In this document: in pieces, positions 7,141-15,794 of the stretch | How the letters are laid out: every line of letters starts with the position of its first letter | Numbering within the stretch: position 1 is the stretch's first letter | Assembly (NCBI GenBank): GCA_020432045.1 | Contig: JAGQHB010000032.1 | Span: 1 to 35,705, forward strand | Length of the DNA stretch: 35,705 bases | Direction: 5' to 3' | Origin: Dehalococcoidia bacterium | GTDB taxonomy: Bacteria > Chloroflexota > Dehalococcoidia > Tepidiformales > Tepidiformaceae | Notes under the pieces: model-generated | Databases searched by the model: none | What the model saw: only the letters and a program-made list of their open reading frames with translations | Told to the model about the DNA's origin: nothing | Made by a program: the position numbers and the translations under genes

Positions 7141-8538
7141 TTAGGCGCCCGTCGTCCCGGGGAGAAATGTACGCGTTCCGAGTCCCACCGACTTGCGTGC
7201 AGCCTCCCGGAGTTCGGGCCGAAAATCCGGATGGGCGATGGCGATTAGTTCTTGTGCCCGCTCGCGTTCAGTCTTCCCGAGCAATCGGGCAACCCCGTAC
7301 TCGGTGACGACCATGTCGGCGAACTGCCGGGAGATGCTGGCGGCGCCAGGCGGCGTGAACTCGCTAACGATGGTAGAAACCAACTCGCCCGTCGCGAGCC
7401 TCTTACGTGAGATCACGCCGTGGATAGAGCGACCGCCTTTCGAAAGCAACGCTCCGGTGACGAACTCCACCTGCCCGCCAACGCCCCGGAAGTATCGAGG
7501 GCCGACGCGCTCACAGCCGATCTCGCCCCACAGCGTCACTTCAAGCGGGGCATTGACCGCCACAAGGTTATCGTTCTGGGCGATATATCGCGGATGGTTG
7601 TTGACGTACATGTCCCGGAGGTCGATCGTCGGGTTCCCATCGATCCAGTCGCACTCTTCCCCGCTCCGCGGAATGAACCCGGTAAGCGACGTCTTGCCAG
7701 GGACGAGGTTCCGTTTCCGATTCGTAATCACGCCCTTTCTAGCCAGGTCAACGGGGAAGATGACCTCACTGTGGCACCCGAGGTCCTCCTTGTCTTCAAG
7801 GAACGGGGCCAGCCGGATCGGGATGGACCCGCCGCCGAACATCACCGTATCGCCGTTGTGGATTAGCTCCGCGGTGTAGGCGCAACAGACCGCACTGGCG
7901 TCTATTTCTTCCTCCGGCGTCGGAGCAAAGAAGGCCTGCTCGGCCGGCGATTCCCCGCTAACGAAGTAGTCGAACGCAGTCGCCGGCATCCAGTTGTCAC
8001 CACCGGGAATCACCGGAAGGTCGTCGCGCACTTCACCGATGACGATACGGGCGTTCCGCATCTGCACGCGGGCGTTCCAGAGGTTGGTCCCGAAGGTCAC
8101 GAAGCCTGCCCCGGATGGGGGTGTCACCGTAACGACGAAGACATCGGCACCCGTGTAGCGCCGCGTGAACTCGTCACGCTCCGGACGGTTCGCGAACCAG
8201 CCCATGAATGAGGGATTCATCGGTGCGTAGTTCACCTGCTCCGAGTGCGCAGCCAGCGCGCTGTACTCCGCCGCTGTATAGGCGAACACCGACGACGTCG
8301 CCCACGAGGTCTCAGTTCCTGGCTGCAGGAGCGTTGCAGCGGCCCCGGACCAGGATGTGTCGATGGTCACATCCCGGAGTTCGCCAGCACGAGCGGCAAG
8401 TGCGCGATGAAACGCAAATGGCGTCATTTGCGGCGAGGCCATAGCGCTTACCACGTGATCCCCGCTCTTCACGGGCTGCGCTGCGGTAGCTGCGTCGATG
8501 TGGCGTGCGGGTCCTGAAGCCCGGCGCATCCAGTCCAT
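7141..8538 (-). CDS. Acetyl-CoA hydrolase/transferase family CoA-transferase
   Basis: This 465-residue family I CoA-transferase resembles 4-hydroxybutyrate and butyrate CoA-transferases. The second-half blocks are clear: a glycine-rich GGGSIPIRL, then EDLGCHSEVIFPVDL, whose Glu is the expected acyl-carrying residue, then KGVITN, RYIAQNDNLVAVN, RGVGGQVEFVTGA and VTEYGVARLLGKT. I place the start at the ATG at 8538 because a GAGGAG ribosome site lies 9 to 14 bases before it. A longer open frame to 8667 has no ribosome site and would run through the likely promoter. It is the first gene of the minus-strand operon, and I infer that it activates the free acid that the acyl-CoA dehydrogenase then oxidises. 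A dyad at 8609-8622 just upstream probably binds the nearby TetR protein. Confidence 0.9.
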   Translation of the reverse strand: MDWMRRASGPARHIDAATAAQPVKSGDHVVSAMASPQMTPFAFHRALAARAGELRDVTIDTSWSGAAATLLQPGTETSWATSSVFAYTAAEYSALAAHSEQVNYAPMNPSFMGWFANRPERDEFTRRYTGADVFVVTVTPPSGAGFVTFGTNLWNARVQMRNARIVIGEVRDDLPVIPGGDNWMPATAFDYFVSGESPAEQAFFAPTPEEEIDASAVCCAYTAELIHNGDTVMFGGGSIPIRLAPFLEDKEDLGCHSEVIFPVDLARKGVITNRKRNLVPGKTSLTGFIPRSGEECDWIDGNPTIDLRDMYVNNHPRYIAQNDNLVAVNAPLEVTLWGEIGCERVGPRYFRGVGGQVEFVTGALLSKGGRSIHGVISRKRLATGELVSTIVSEFTPPGAASISRQFADMVVTEYGVARLLGKTERERAQELIAIAHPDFRPELREAARKSVGLGTRTFLPGTTGA

Positions 8539-8608
8539 CGGCTCGTCTCTCCTCGATTGCTGACGATTCCAGAGCGCACATGAACGGTGCCTCTCTCTGG
8601 TTGCCATC

Positions 8609-8622
8609 CAACCGTTTGGTAG
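8609..8622. promoter_or_regulatory. Putative TetR operator before the CoA-transferase gene
   Basis: The sequence CAACCGTTTGGTAG is an imperfect dyad (ACC-GTTT-GGT) 71 bases upstream of the CoA-transferase start. It matches the site at 8754-8767 in 11 of 14 positions. The shape is typical of TetR-family operators for acyl-CoA genes, and a TetR gene lies at 9621-10223. The binding itself is inferred. Confidence 0.45.
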
Positions 8623-8753
8623 GTTTCCTGTGGCGGCAAAGTACGTGCTCGGCCTTGTCGCTGTCAACAGGCGATGCTGTGTAACTTCATTATGCTGCGA
8701 GTACCTGTCTCTACCCAGGATTGACGTGCATCGGTGCCAGTACTAGCGTTGTC

Positions 8754-8767
8754 CGACCGTTCGGTTG
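8754..8767. promoter_or_regulatory. Putative TetR operator before the enoyl-CoA hydratase gene
   Basis: The sequence CGACCGTTCGGTTG contains the perfect arms ACCG-TT-CGGT and ends 22 bases before the hydratase start codon, where a repressor would block transcription or elongation. It pairs with the similar site at 8609-8622 on the other side of the divergent promoter region. Confidence 0.5.
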
Positions 8768-8789
8768 ATTCCACGATAGGAGTGGCCCC

Positions 8790-9569
8790 GTGCCCGCAGC
8801 AGAATTCTTCGCCACAGTAAAGCTCGACTGGCCAGCACCCGAGGTCGCGCGCCTCACCTTGAATCGCCCGGAGGCAGGGAACAGCCTCAGTTCACAGCTC
8901 GTCAAAGACCTCACCGCTGGCGTGACCGCCGTTCGAGGAGATCCAGGCTGTAAAGTCCTGCTCATCACCGGTTCCGGTCGATTCTTCTGCGCCGGGGCGG
9001 ACCTCAAGGAAAAGGATCGGCCGTCGAGCTGGATCTGGGACCTCCGCCGGGCTTTCGATCTGATCGAGGAATTGCCCGTTCCAGCGGTGGCACTCATCAA
9101 CGGTTCCTGCATGGGTGGCGGTACCGAACTCGCCCTGGCCTGCGACTTCCGGATAGCCCTCAGTTCAGTCTCACTCGGACTCCCGGAGATCCAGTTCGGC
9201 GCACTCCCGGCAGCAGGTGGCCCACAGCGCTTATTGCGCCTCGTCGGGCCGGCCCTCGCCAAGCTGCTCATCATGTCCGGCGAACACATCCCAGCCGCGC
9301 GCGCCCTGGAAATCGGCCTCATCGAGGAATGTGTCGACGAAGACCTCGATGCAGCCGGCCTGGTATTCGCCGAACGTCTCGCATTGCGTGCGGGCTATGC
9401 GGTGCGAGCGACCAAGTTCCTCATCAACCGGGGAATCAACATGCCGCTCCACGACGCGCTCGCCCTCGACTACCAGGTCATCGACAGCATGGGCACGCCA
9501 GAGGAACGACGTGCGGAGAGGGAGAAGGCCGTAGCCCGGAGCACAACCTACGCGAAGATCTTCTCCTGA
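8790..9569 (+). CDS. Enoyl-CoA hydratase/isomerase (crotonase family)
   Basis: This 259-residue crotonase-fold protein would add water to a 2-enoyl-CoA. The oxyanion-hole and CoA blocks are GRFFCAGADLKE (about 63-74) and NGSCMGGGTELALACDFRIA (about 105-124). Both catalytic acids of true hydratases are present: the Glu in GGGTELAL and the Glu in GLPEIQFGALPAAGG. The C-terminal helix region (ATKFLINRG) is complete. The start is a GTG at 8790 with a TAGGAG ribosome site at 8777-8782. It is divergent from the CoA-transferase/dehydrogenase operon and 51 bases ahead of the TetR gene, so it probably hydrates the product of the acyl-CoA dehydrogenase. No hydroxyacyl-CoA dehydrogenase follows. Confidence 0.93.
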   Translation: MPAAEFFATVKLDWPAPEVARLTLNRPEAGNSLSSQLVKDLTAGVTAVRGDPGCKVLLITGSGRFFCAGADLKEKDRPSSWIWDLRRAFDLIEELPVPAVALINGSCMGGGTELALACDFRIALSSVSLGLPEIQFGALPAAGGPQRLLRLVGPALAKLLIMSGEHIPAARALEIGLIEECVDEDLDAAGLVFAERLALRAGYAVRATKFLINRGINMPLHDALALDYQVIDSMGTPEERRAEREKAVARSTTYAKIFS

Positions 9570-9620
9570 ACGCCTAAGTTGAAGTCAGCGCGTTCTGCGG
9601 CGCTGGAGGGGGAATCCACG

Positions 9621-10223
9621 ATGGGACGGGCACCGGCCAGCGCAACCGGCAATCGACGGGAAGACCTGCTCCGCGTCGCCGCCCGCCTGTTTAGCAGGCG
9701 CGGATTCCATGGCACGTCCATGGGAGCGATCGCGGAAGAGACCGGTATCCATAAGGCCAGCCTTTATCACTGGATCGAATCCAAGGAAGACCTCCTGTAT
9801 CAGGTCCTCAGCGGAGCGCTCGACGCTCTCATCGCCCAGGCACAGTCGATCGCACGCGATGTGAGCCTCAGCTACGCAGATCGCCTTCGCGGCCTTGTGG
9901 CACTCCACGCCAACTATGCCGTGAGCCACGCAGACACAATGCAGGTCTTCTACGCCGAGTCCAAATGGCTCAGCGGACCGCGCGGACGTCAGATCCGTGA
10001 CGTCCGGCGACAATACTTTCGTATCTACGAGGACCTCTTCCGCGAAGCACGCGAACGAGGTGAGTTCCAGGTCAAAGAGCTGGACATCCCTGTCTACGTG
10101 AACTGCCTCTTCAGCATGGCGAGCTTCATGTCCAACTGGTATCGCCATGAGGGCCCGTACAGTCCAGGCGATGTCGGCAATCTGATGAGTGAACTGGTGC
10201 TCGGTGCCGTTCTCCCGGACTAG
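9621..10223 (+). CDS. TetR/AcrR family transcriptional regulator
   Basis: This 200-residue repressor-type regulator has its DNA-binding domain at about residues 14-62: REDLLRVAARLFSRRGFHGT, then the helix-turn-helix MGAIAEETGIHKASLYHWI and SKEDLLYQVL. The remainder is the all-helical ligand and dimer domain. I chose the ATG at 9621 because a GGAGGGGG ribosome site ends 8 bases before it. An upstream TTG at 9579 in the same frame has no such site. It follows the enoyl-CoA hydratase gene and is presumably co-transcribed with it. The two dyads at 8609-8622 and 8754-8767 are its likely targets, giving feedback control by an acyl-CoA of the pathway. The ligand is unknown. Confidence 0.93.
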   Translation: MGRAPASATGNRREDLLRVAARLFSRRGFHGTSMGAIAEETGIHKASLYHWIESKEDLLYQVLSGALDALIAQAQSIARDVSLSYADRLRGLVALHANYAVSHADTMQVFYAESKWLSGPRGRQIRDVRRQYFRIYEDLFREARERGEFQVKELDIPVYVNCLFSMASFMSNWYRHEGPYSPGDVGNLMSELVLGAVLPD

Positions 10224-10504
10224 CAGGCCGGGCGTCAATTCCTCGTATGACCCCTTGCCGCCCCTGCACCTCCGTCCCGAAGCCCACACGGCCAATCATG
10301 ATCCGCGCAACGTGCGGCAGCCCGTTCCACAAGGACACGGCCTCCATCCATCCACTTTGAGAGGTGGTGGACAGGTAGGATGCAATGGAAAGGAAAACTC
10401 CACCCTGCTATCCCAAGGCACCCTCCCCAACCTCCCGCCTGTGACGACCTTCAGAAGAAATAGAGCCAAGTGTTGAATGCCGTGATTCCGGGCGGAACCG
10501 GTGT

Positions 10505-12343
10505 ATGACAGCGGTTGCCGCTGCCGCGCGCCAATATCCGTTCGTTGCGCTGACAGTGCTGGTCGGGGCTCTTGCCCTGGCGCTCAATTGGACCGCGGCA
10601 TCCGCTGTGGTCCAGTGGCTGCTGCCGCTGTACTCGCTGGGCATTGCGGTGCGCGAGTCAGTATCGATGGTTCGGCGCCTCCTCCAGCGAGAGTTCGGCC
10701 TCGATGTCCTTGCGGTGACCGCAATCATTGCTACGGTCGCGGTTGGAGAATTCTGGGCGAGCCTCGTGATCGTGTTGATGCTCACCGGAGGCGAGGCACT
10801 TGAGGATTTCGCCGCCGGTCGTGCCCAGCGGGAGCTAAAGGCGCTACTAAGTCGCGTTCCCCAGATTGCACATCGATTTGGTGAGTCTGGCGAGCTTGTC
10901 GACGTGCCGGTTAGCGCGGTCGCCGTCGGCGATCGCCTCGTGGTTCGGCCCTCTGAAATTGTTCCCGTCGATGCTGTGCTGATTTCGGCGTCAACCTCAA
11001 TGGATGAATCCTCCCTCACCGGAGAAAGCATGCCGGTAGAGAAACTGGCCGGCGATCTCGTACTCAGCGGTTCAGTCAACGGGTCCGAGGCGGTGACCGT
11101 CACGGCAGCCGCACGAGCCTCAGACAGCCAGTACCAGAGAATTGTGCAACTTGTGAGCGAAGCTGCCGCGAGTAAGCCACCACTCGTGCGCCTGGCCGAT
11201 CGGTACGCAGCGCCATTCACCCTTCTTGCCGTCGGCCTGGCAGCGATAGCGTGGTGGCTCTCGGGTGATTCCACCCGGTTCGCTGAAGTACTTGTCGTCG
11301 CGACTCCGTGCCCGCTCCTGATTGCGGCGCCGGTCGCGTTCATGGCGGGTATGTCGAGTGCCTCCTCTCACGGGGTGGTCGTGAAGAATGCGGGCACCCT
11401 CGAAGTGCTTGCGCGCGCGAGGACCGTTGTTTTTGACAAGACCGGCACGCTGACGAACGGAAGTCCCGAAGTGGCCGGCATTCGGCCAGAGGGAGGGCGC
11501 AGCGAAGAAGCACTGCTCACCCTGGTTGCGGCGGCAGAGCAGTATTCTTCACACGTACTTGCGGCCTCACTCGTTAAGGAAGCGCTGGCTCGGGGCTACA
11601 AGCTGCCCTCAGTTACTGATGCACGCGAAGTCGCGACTCATGGAGTTACCGCCCGCATCGGCTCCGAAACCGTGACTGTAGGAAAGCCGGCCTTTGTCGC
11701 TGAACAGGCGCCGGGGCTCACTCGTCTTGAGCTGTCCAGCGGCGAAGCAGCCGTCTACGTGGCGATCGATGACCAGTATGCAGGCGCTATCGTCCTGCGC
11801 GATGAGGTGCGGGCGGAAGCACCCAGAATGCTGAAAGACCTCAGGAAACTGGGCATCCGGAAGACCCTGATGGTGACGGGCGACGTGGAACAGACGGCAC
11901 GGAAGGTTGCCGACGAACTGCAGTTAAGCGAGGTCCACGCCGAGTGCCTTCCCCAGGACAAGGTGCGCATCGTGCATTCCGTGACACCGCGACCGGTCGT
12001 GATGGTCGGAGACGGAGTCAATGATGCACCAGTGCTTGCCGCTGCCGACGTGGGCATCGCAATGGGGGCAAAGGGCTCCACGGCTGCTAGCGAGTCCGCC
12101 GACATAGTGATCCTGGTCGATGACCTCTACCATGTGGTCAGTGCGGTGTCGGTCAGTCAGCGCACTGTCAGCATTGCACTCCAGAGCATCTGGATCGGAA
12201 TCGCCATTAGCGTCGGACTCATGCTCGTGGCGATGACCGGGGTGCTCCCCGCTATCGTCGGCGCCGGTCTGCAAGAAGTCGTGGACCTTGTGACGATCGT
12301 TAACTCATTGAGGGCACTGAGCCTCGGACGCAAGCTTCTCTAG
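10505..12343 (+). CDS. P1B-type heavy-metal-transporting ATPase, TPC motif, no HMA domain
   Basis: This 612-residue membrane pump uses ATP to move a metal cation. Membrane segments lie at about residues 11-50 (two), 65-97 (two), 236-280 (two) and near the C-terminus (two, IGIAISVGLMLVAMTGVLPA onward). The actuator motif is SSLTGES (169-175), the phosphorylated Asp is D311 in DKTGTLT, and the hinge is GDGVNDAPVLAAADVGIAMG. The membrane metal motif is ATPCPLLIA (Thr267-Pro-Cys-Pro) instead of CPC or SPC, and the last segment carries LQEVVDLVTIVNSLRAL with acidic residues. There is no N-terminal metal-binding HMA domain or His-rich tail. The nucleotide-domain His is kept (SSHVLAASL) but not as His-Pro. 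The metal cannot be named from this. It stands alone between the TetR gene and a decayed region. Confidence 0.93.
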   Translation: MTAVAAAARQYPFVALTVLVGALALALNWTAASAVVQWLLPLYSLGIAVRESVSMVRRLLQREFGLDVLAVTAIIATVAVGEFWASLVIVLMLTGGEALEDFAAGRAQRELKALLSRVPQIAHRFGESGELVDVPVSAVAVGDRLVVRPSEIVPVDAVLISASTSMDESSLTGESMPVEKLAGDLVLSGSVNGSEAVTVTAAARASDSQYQRIVQLVSEAAASKPPLVRLADRYAAPFTLLAVGLAAIAWWLSGDSTRFAEVLVVATPCPLLIAAPVAFMAGMSSASSHGVVVKNAGTLEVLARARTVVFDKTGTLTNGSPEVAGIRPEGGRSEEALLTLVAAAEQYSSHVLAASLVKEALARGYKLPSVTDAREVATHGVTARIGSETVTVGKPAFVAEQAPGLTRLELSSGEAAVYVAIDDQYAGAIVLRDEVRAEAPRMLKDLRKLGIRKTLMVTGDVEQTARKVADELQLSEVHAECLPQDKVRIVHSVTPRPVVMVGDGVNDAPVLAAADVGIAMGAKGSTAASESADIVILVDDLYHVVSAVSVSQRTVSIALQSIWIGIAISVGLMLVAMTGVLPAIVGAGLQEVVDLVTIVNSLRALSLGRKLL

Positions 12344-12344
12344 T

Positions 12345-12640
12345 GATCATTGACGCACTCATCGGATACGGGCCCGGCGGGATCGACGTTGATGAATCGG
12401 TTTCGCCCACTGAGACGCCTCGCCGCCGCAAGACCCCACCGCCGTTGTTTCCGCCGCCGGCCGACCACGGGACTGGGTTGTCCCCGGCCAGGAGCCCCGC
12501 CAGCCGTGCCAGTTGGAGGCCGGCGTTCTCCATCATCCGGGCCAGGAGGATGCCAAAGTCTTCGACCATCAATCCGCCGACCTCGCGCACTTGCGCTTGG
12601 GTCACCGAAGGGAACGCCGGGCTGCTGATCGTCGGAACCT
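12345..12640 (-). pseudogene. Remnant of NAD(P)H-hydrate epimerase (YjeF_N domain)
   Basis: On the minus strand, about 12638-12435 reads TQAQVREVGGLMVEDFGI, then ARMMENAGLQLARLAGLL and WSAGGGNNGGG. This is the start of the YjeF_N domain (mREvDrlmveefGI, MMENAGr.la, aGGGNNGGGG), the repair enzyme for hydrated NAD(P)H. The frame loses family likeness directly after GGGNNGGG. The next conserved block, DALIGYG, is found at 12345-12380 on the opposite strand (IIDALIGYGPGG). A broken and partly inverted gene would explain both. The second piece is short and could be chance, so only the first is firm. The C-terminal kinase domain that often accompanies it is absent. Confidence 0.65.
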
Positions 12641-12755
12641 GGTGCAGGCTCACGATCCCTGACCTGCGCGTGGCGGCACACGCAGACAACGAACTACCGC
12701 AAAGCAGGTGGCTCCGAACCGCCGCTAGCACGGGCCCGGAGGCAAGGAGGGATCC

Positions 12756-13529
12756 ATGACCAGCCCAATTGCACTCGGAATAGACATTGGTGGATCAGGC
12801 ATAAAGCTCGCTCTCGTGAACACGGAAACAGGGGCTCTGGCGACATCGCGGCGGAGGATCGACACGCCAAGGCCCGCCACTCCGAACGCCGTGAGCGGCG
12901 CGCTGCGCAAACTCGCTTCGCAGGAGCCGGGCATACGGGCATCAGCCCCGGTCGGGATTGGCTTTCCCGGAGTGATCCGCGGCGGGAAAGCCCAAACAGC
13001 AGCGAACCTTGGCAAGGCCTGGATCGGCACTGACGTACGAACACTGGGCGATGTGGCCGCCGGAAGGGCCGCTACCGTTGTGAATGATGCGGATGCTGCC
13101 GGCCTAGCTGAAGTGCGCTTTGGTGCCGGGCGCGGGCAACAGGGCCTTGTCGCAATTATCACGCTGGGCACAGGAATTGGTTCCGCCCTCGTCTACGCGG
13201 GCCATCTCTTGCCGAACTCGGAGCTCGGACACATCGAGATCCGGGGGAAGGATGCTGAGAAACGCGCAGCTGCTTCAGTGCGCGTTCGAAAGGGCCTGAG
13301 CTGGAAGGCCTGGTCACGCAGAGTCGAAGAATATCTCCTCACGCTGGACCGGCTCGTCTCACCCGATCTGGTGATCATTGGTGGAGGCATCAGCAGAAAT
13401 GCGGACAAGTTCCTTCCTCGCATTCACGTTCGCCCACGCGTTGTCCCCGCCAGCCTCGGCAACGATGCCGGGATTATCGGTGCGGCACTCTGGGCACGGG
13501 ACGCGGCCGATGTCGAAGGTGACGAATAA
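12756..13529 (+). CDS. ppgK: Polyphosphate glucokinase (ROK family)
   Basis: This 257-residue ROK-family sugar kinase phosphorylates glucose to glucose-6-phosphate using polyphosphate and often also ATP. The phosphate-binding block is GIDIGGSGIK (residues 8-17). The sugar-binding and catalytic segment has VVNDADAAG with Asp111 or Asp113 as base, followed by ITLGTGIGSAL, then PNSELGHIEI with the sugar-binding Glu/His. The final IIGGGISRNADKF and GNDAGIIGAALWA are typical of PPGK rather than ATP-only ROK glucokinases. It lacks the CxCGxxGC zinc motif of classical ROK glucokinases, as PPGKs do. The ATG has an AGGAGG-like site (CAAGGAGGG, 12741-12749). It lies 213 bases before the transketolase operon and would feed it glucose-6-phosphate. 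Confidence 0.9.
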   Translation: MTSPIALGIDIGGSGIKLALVNTETGALATSRRRIDTPRPATPNAVSGALRKLASQEPGIRASAPVGIGFPGVIRGGKAQTAANLGKAWIGTDVRTLGDVAAGRAATVVNDADAAGLAEVRFGAGRGQQGLVAIITLGTGIGSALVYAGHLLPNSELGHIEIRGKDAEKRAAASVRVRKGLSWKAWSRRVEEYLLTLDRLVSPDLVIIGGGISRNADKFLPRIHVRPRVVPASLGNDAGIIGAALWARDAADVEGDE

Positions 13530-13742
13530 ATCTAGTTCGTAATCCAATACCGGTGACCCCCGTCACTTCTTTCCCGAGCCTTGGGGGCTACAGTGAATTG
13601 ATATGTAGCAGAGTCAGGCAGCACTCCGCGGCTGGACGATTCGAACGTGAGACCCGCCGAGTCGCGTTTGACCACCGGGCAAGCACAGCGATGGGCCCGG
13701 TTCGAAGACCATGCCGGATAGGCAAGCAAGTGAGAAGACAAG

Positions 13743-15794
13743 ATGACCAATGGGCGCGGGAATACCGATGAGCTTTGTATAAACACCTTGCGCACCCTGG
13801 CGATGGACGCTGTACAACGAGCGGGCTCTGGCCACCCCGGAACAGCGATGGGAGCAGCAGCAGCGGTCTACACGCTCTGGTCTCGCCACCTCCGCCACAA
13901 TCCCGCGAACCCGGACTGGCCGGACCGTGACCGGTTTGTGCTTTCGCCGGGCCACGCTTCAATCCTGTTGTATAGCCTGCTTTCCCTCACCGGCTACGAC
14001 CTTCCGATAGACGAATTGGGCAGGCTTCGGCGCTTTGGCAGTAAGACTCCCGGTCACCCCGAACGTGGACTTACACCGGGAGTGGAACTCACAACGGGAC
14101 CACTCGGCGCCGGATTCGCCATGGCAGTCGGCCTGGCGATGGCCGAGCGATTCCTGGCAGAGCACTTCAATCGTCCAGGATTCACGATCGTCGACCATCG
14201 AACCTTCGGACTATGTAGTGACGGCGACCTCATGGAAGGTGTCGCATCTGAGGCGGCATCGCTCGCCGGCACCCTCGGCCTCGGCAAACTCATCTTCCTG
14301 TACGACGACAATGGGATCTCCATCGAAGGTTCGACGGACCTCGCGTTTCGAGAGGACGTGGTGGAACGTTTTCGCGCGTACGGCTGGCACGTCCAATCCG
14401 TTGATGGCGAGGATGTCGAGGCCGTCGATCACGCCCTCCTCGCTGCGCGGGAAGCGGAGGATCAGCCTTCATTGATCGTCGCACGAACCACCATTGCCTA
14501 CGGCAGCCCGGGCAAGTCCGGCACGGCAGCCGCCCATGGCGCACCCCTTGGGGCCGACGAAGTAAGGTTGACGAAGCGCGCCCTTGGATGGCCCGAGGAA
14601 TCGAGCTTCTCCGTCCCCGACGAGGCACGACGTGAGTTCCAGCGGGCAATGCCCCGCGGCCGCGATTTGGAAGATGAGTGGACTGCGCAGTTCGAACGAT
14701 ATGCATCTGCCCATCCGGCCGAGGCAGCCCGATGGGACCGCGTCGTGGCCGGAGCTCTCCCATCCGGATGGGATAACGTACTCCCGAGATTCGAGGTCGA
14801 AGACGGCCCAATGGCCACCCGCGCTGCGTCCGGAAAAGTCCTGAACCAACTGATCACCGTTCTCGACGAGGTCGTCGGCGGCTCAGCAGACCTCGCACCT
14901 TCCACCAACACATACCTGAAGGGCTACGGAGACCTCGGCTTCGACGAGTGGTGCGGGCACAATATCCATTTCGGCGTCCGCGAACATGCGATGGGCTCCA
15001 TTACCAACGGAATGGCGGCTCACGGCGGACTCATTCCCTACTGTGCGACTTTCTTCGTCTTTTCCGACTACATGCGGCCCTCGATTCGGCTGGCAGCGTT
15101 GATGGGCGTGAAGACCATCTTCATCTTCACCCACGACAGCATCGGTGTCGGAGAGGACGGCCCGACCCATCAGCCGATTGAGCACCTTGCTTCACTGAGA
15201 GCGATGCCGGGACTGACAGTCTTGCGTCCTGCCGACGCCAACGAGACCACAGCTGCCTGGAAAGTGGCCGTCGAGCGAAGCGGACCTACGGCCCTCGTTC
15301 TTTCAAGGCAGGGCCTCGCTGTGTTGCCGGATACCGGGCGAATTCACGAAGGCGTGCCCAGGGGTGCATATGTCCTTGTCGAAACTGGCATTGGATTGCC
15401 CGATGTAATCCTGATGGCAACGGGATCCGAAGTCGGGATTGCACTCGAAGCTTCCCGGGCCCTCGCGACCGATGGCGTGGCAGTCAGGGTCGTCAGTATG
15501 CCCAGCTGGGACCTGTTTGAAGCGCAGTCCGCGGAGTATCGAGAAGCTGTGCTTCCAGTCGCTGTCCGGGCGCGGGTCGCAGTCGAGGCGGCTGCTTCGC
15601 TCGGGTGGCATCGCTACACCGGTGACCTCGGCGAGGTCGTTGGCCTCGACCACTTCGGTGCCTCCGGCGCGGCCGGAGTTCTCTTCCAGGAGTTCGGGAT
15701 CACCCCTGAGGCGCTGGCAACGGCGGCTCGACTGTCACTGGCGCGCGTCGGCAGTGACAGTCAGAGGCCGGCTCACGCCGCGGACTCGAGATGA
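13743..15794 (+). CDS. tkt: Transketolase
   Basis: This 683-residue thiamine-diphosphate enzyme exchanges two-carbon units between pentose, triose, hexose and sedoheptulose phosphates. The N-terminal block [17 protein letters not shown] and the LSPGHAS segment bind sugar phosphate and cofactor. The ThDP/magnesium motif is [18 protein letters not shown], about residues 159-176. The central domain has [20 protein letters not shown] with the catalytic Glu, and [20 protein letters not shown]. The C-terminal domain is complete ([15 protein letters not shown], GHxF-like [10 protein letters not shown]). The length is usual. It opens the pentose-phosphate run, and its TGA overlaps the next start (ATGA, 15791-15794). 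The 213-base gap upstream is the most likely place for the operon promoter, though I cannot identify boxes with confidence. Confidence 0.97.
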   Translation: MTNGRGNTDELCINTLRTLAMDAVQRAGSGHPGTAMGAAAAVYTLWSRHLRHNPANPDWPDRDRFVLSPGHASILLYSLLSLTGYDLPIDELGRLRRFGSKTPGHPERGLTPGVELTTGPLGAGFAMAVGLAMAERFLAEHFNRPGFTIVDHRTFGLCSDGDLMEGVASEAASLAGTLGLGKLIFLYDDNGISIEGSTDLAFREDVVERFRAYGWHVQSVDGEDVEAVDHALLAAREAEDQPSLIVARTTIAYGSPGKSGTAAAHGAPLGADEVRLTKRALGWPEESSFSVPDEARREFQRAMPRGRDLEDEWTAQFERYASAHPAEAARWDRVVAGALPSGWDNVLPRFEVEDGPMATRAASGKVLNQLITVLDEVVGGSADLAPSTNTYLKGYGDLGFDEWCGHNIHFGVREHAMGSITNGMAAHGGLIPYCATFFVFSDYMRPSIRLAALMGVKTIFIFTHDSIGVGEDGPTHQPIEHLASLRAMPGLTVLRPADANETTAAWKVAVERSGPTALVLSRQGLAVLPDTGRIHEGVPRGAYVLVETGIGLPDVILMATGSEVGIALEASRALATDGVAVRVVSMPSWDLFEAQSAEYREAVLPVAVRARVAVEAAASLGWHRYTGDLGEVVGLDHFGASGAAGVLFQEFGITPEALATAARLSLARVGSDSQRPAHAADSR

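Noticed and set aside
6047-7144. 365-codon plus-strand frame opposite the acyl-CoA dehydrogenase
   Set aside because: It is antisense to a well-conserved enzyme and shows no motifs of its own.
8539-8667. N-terminal extension of the CoA-transferase
   Set aside because: The 43 extra residues resemble no family member and would overlap the promoter and operator region. The ATG at 8538 has a GAGGAG site.
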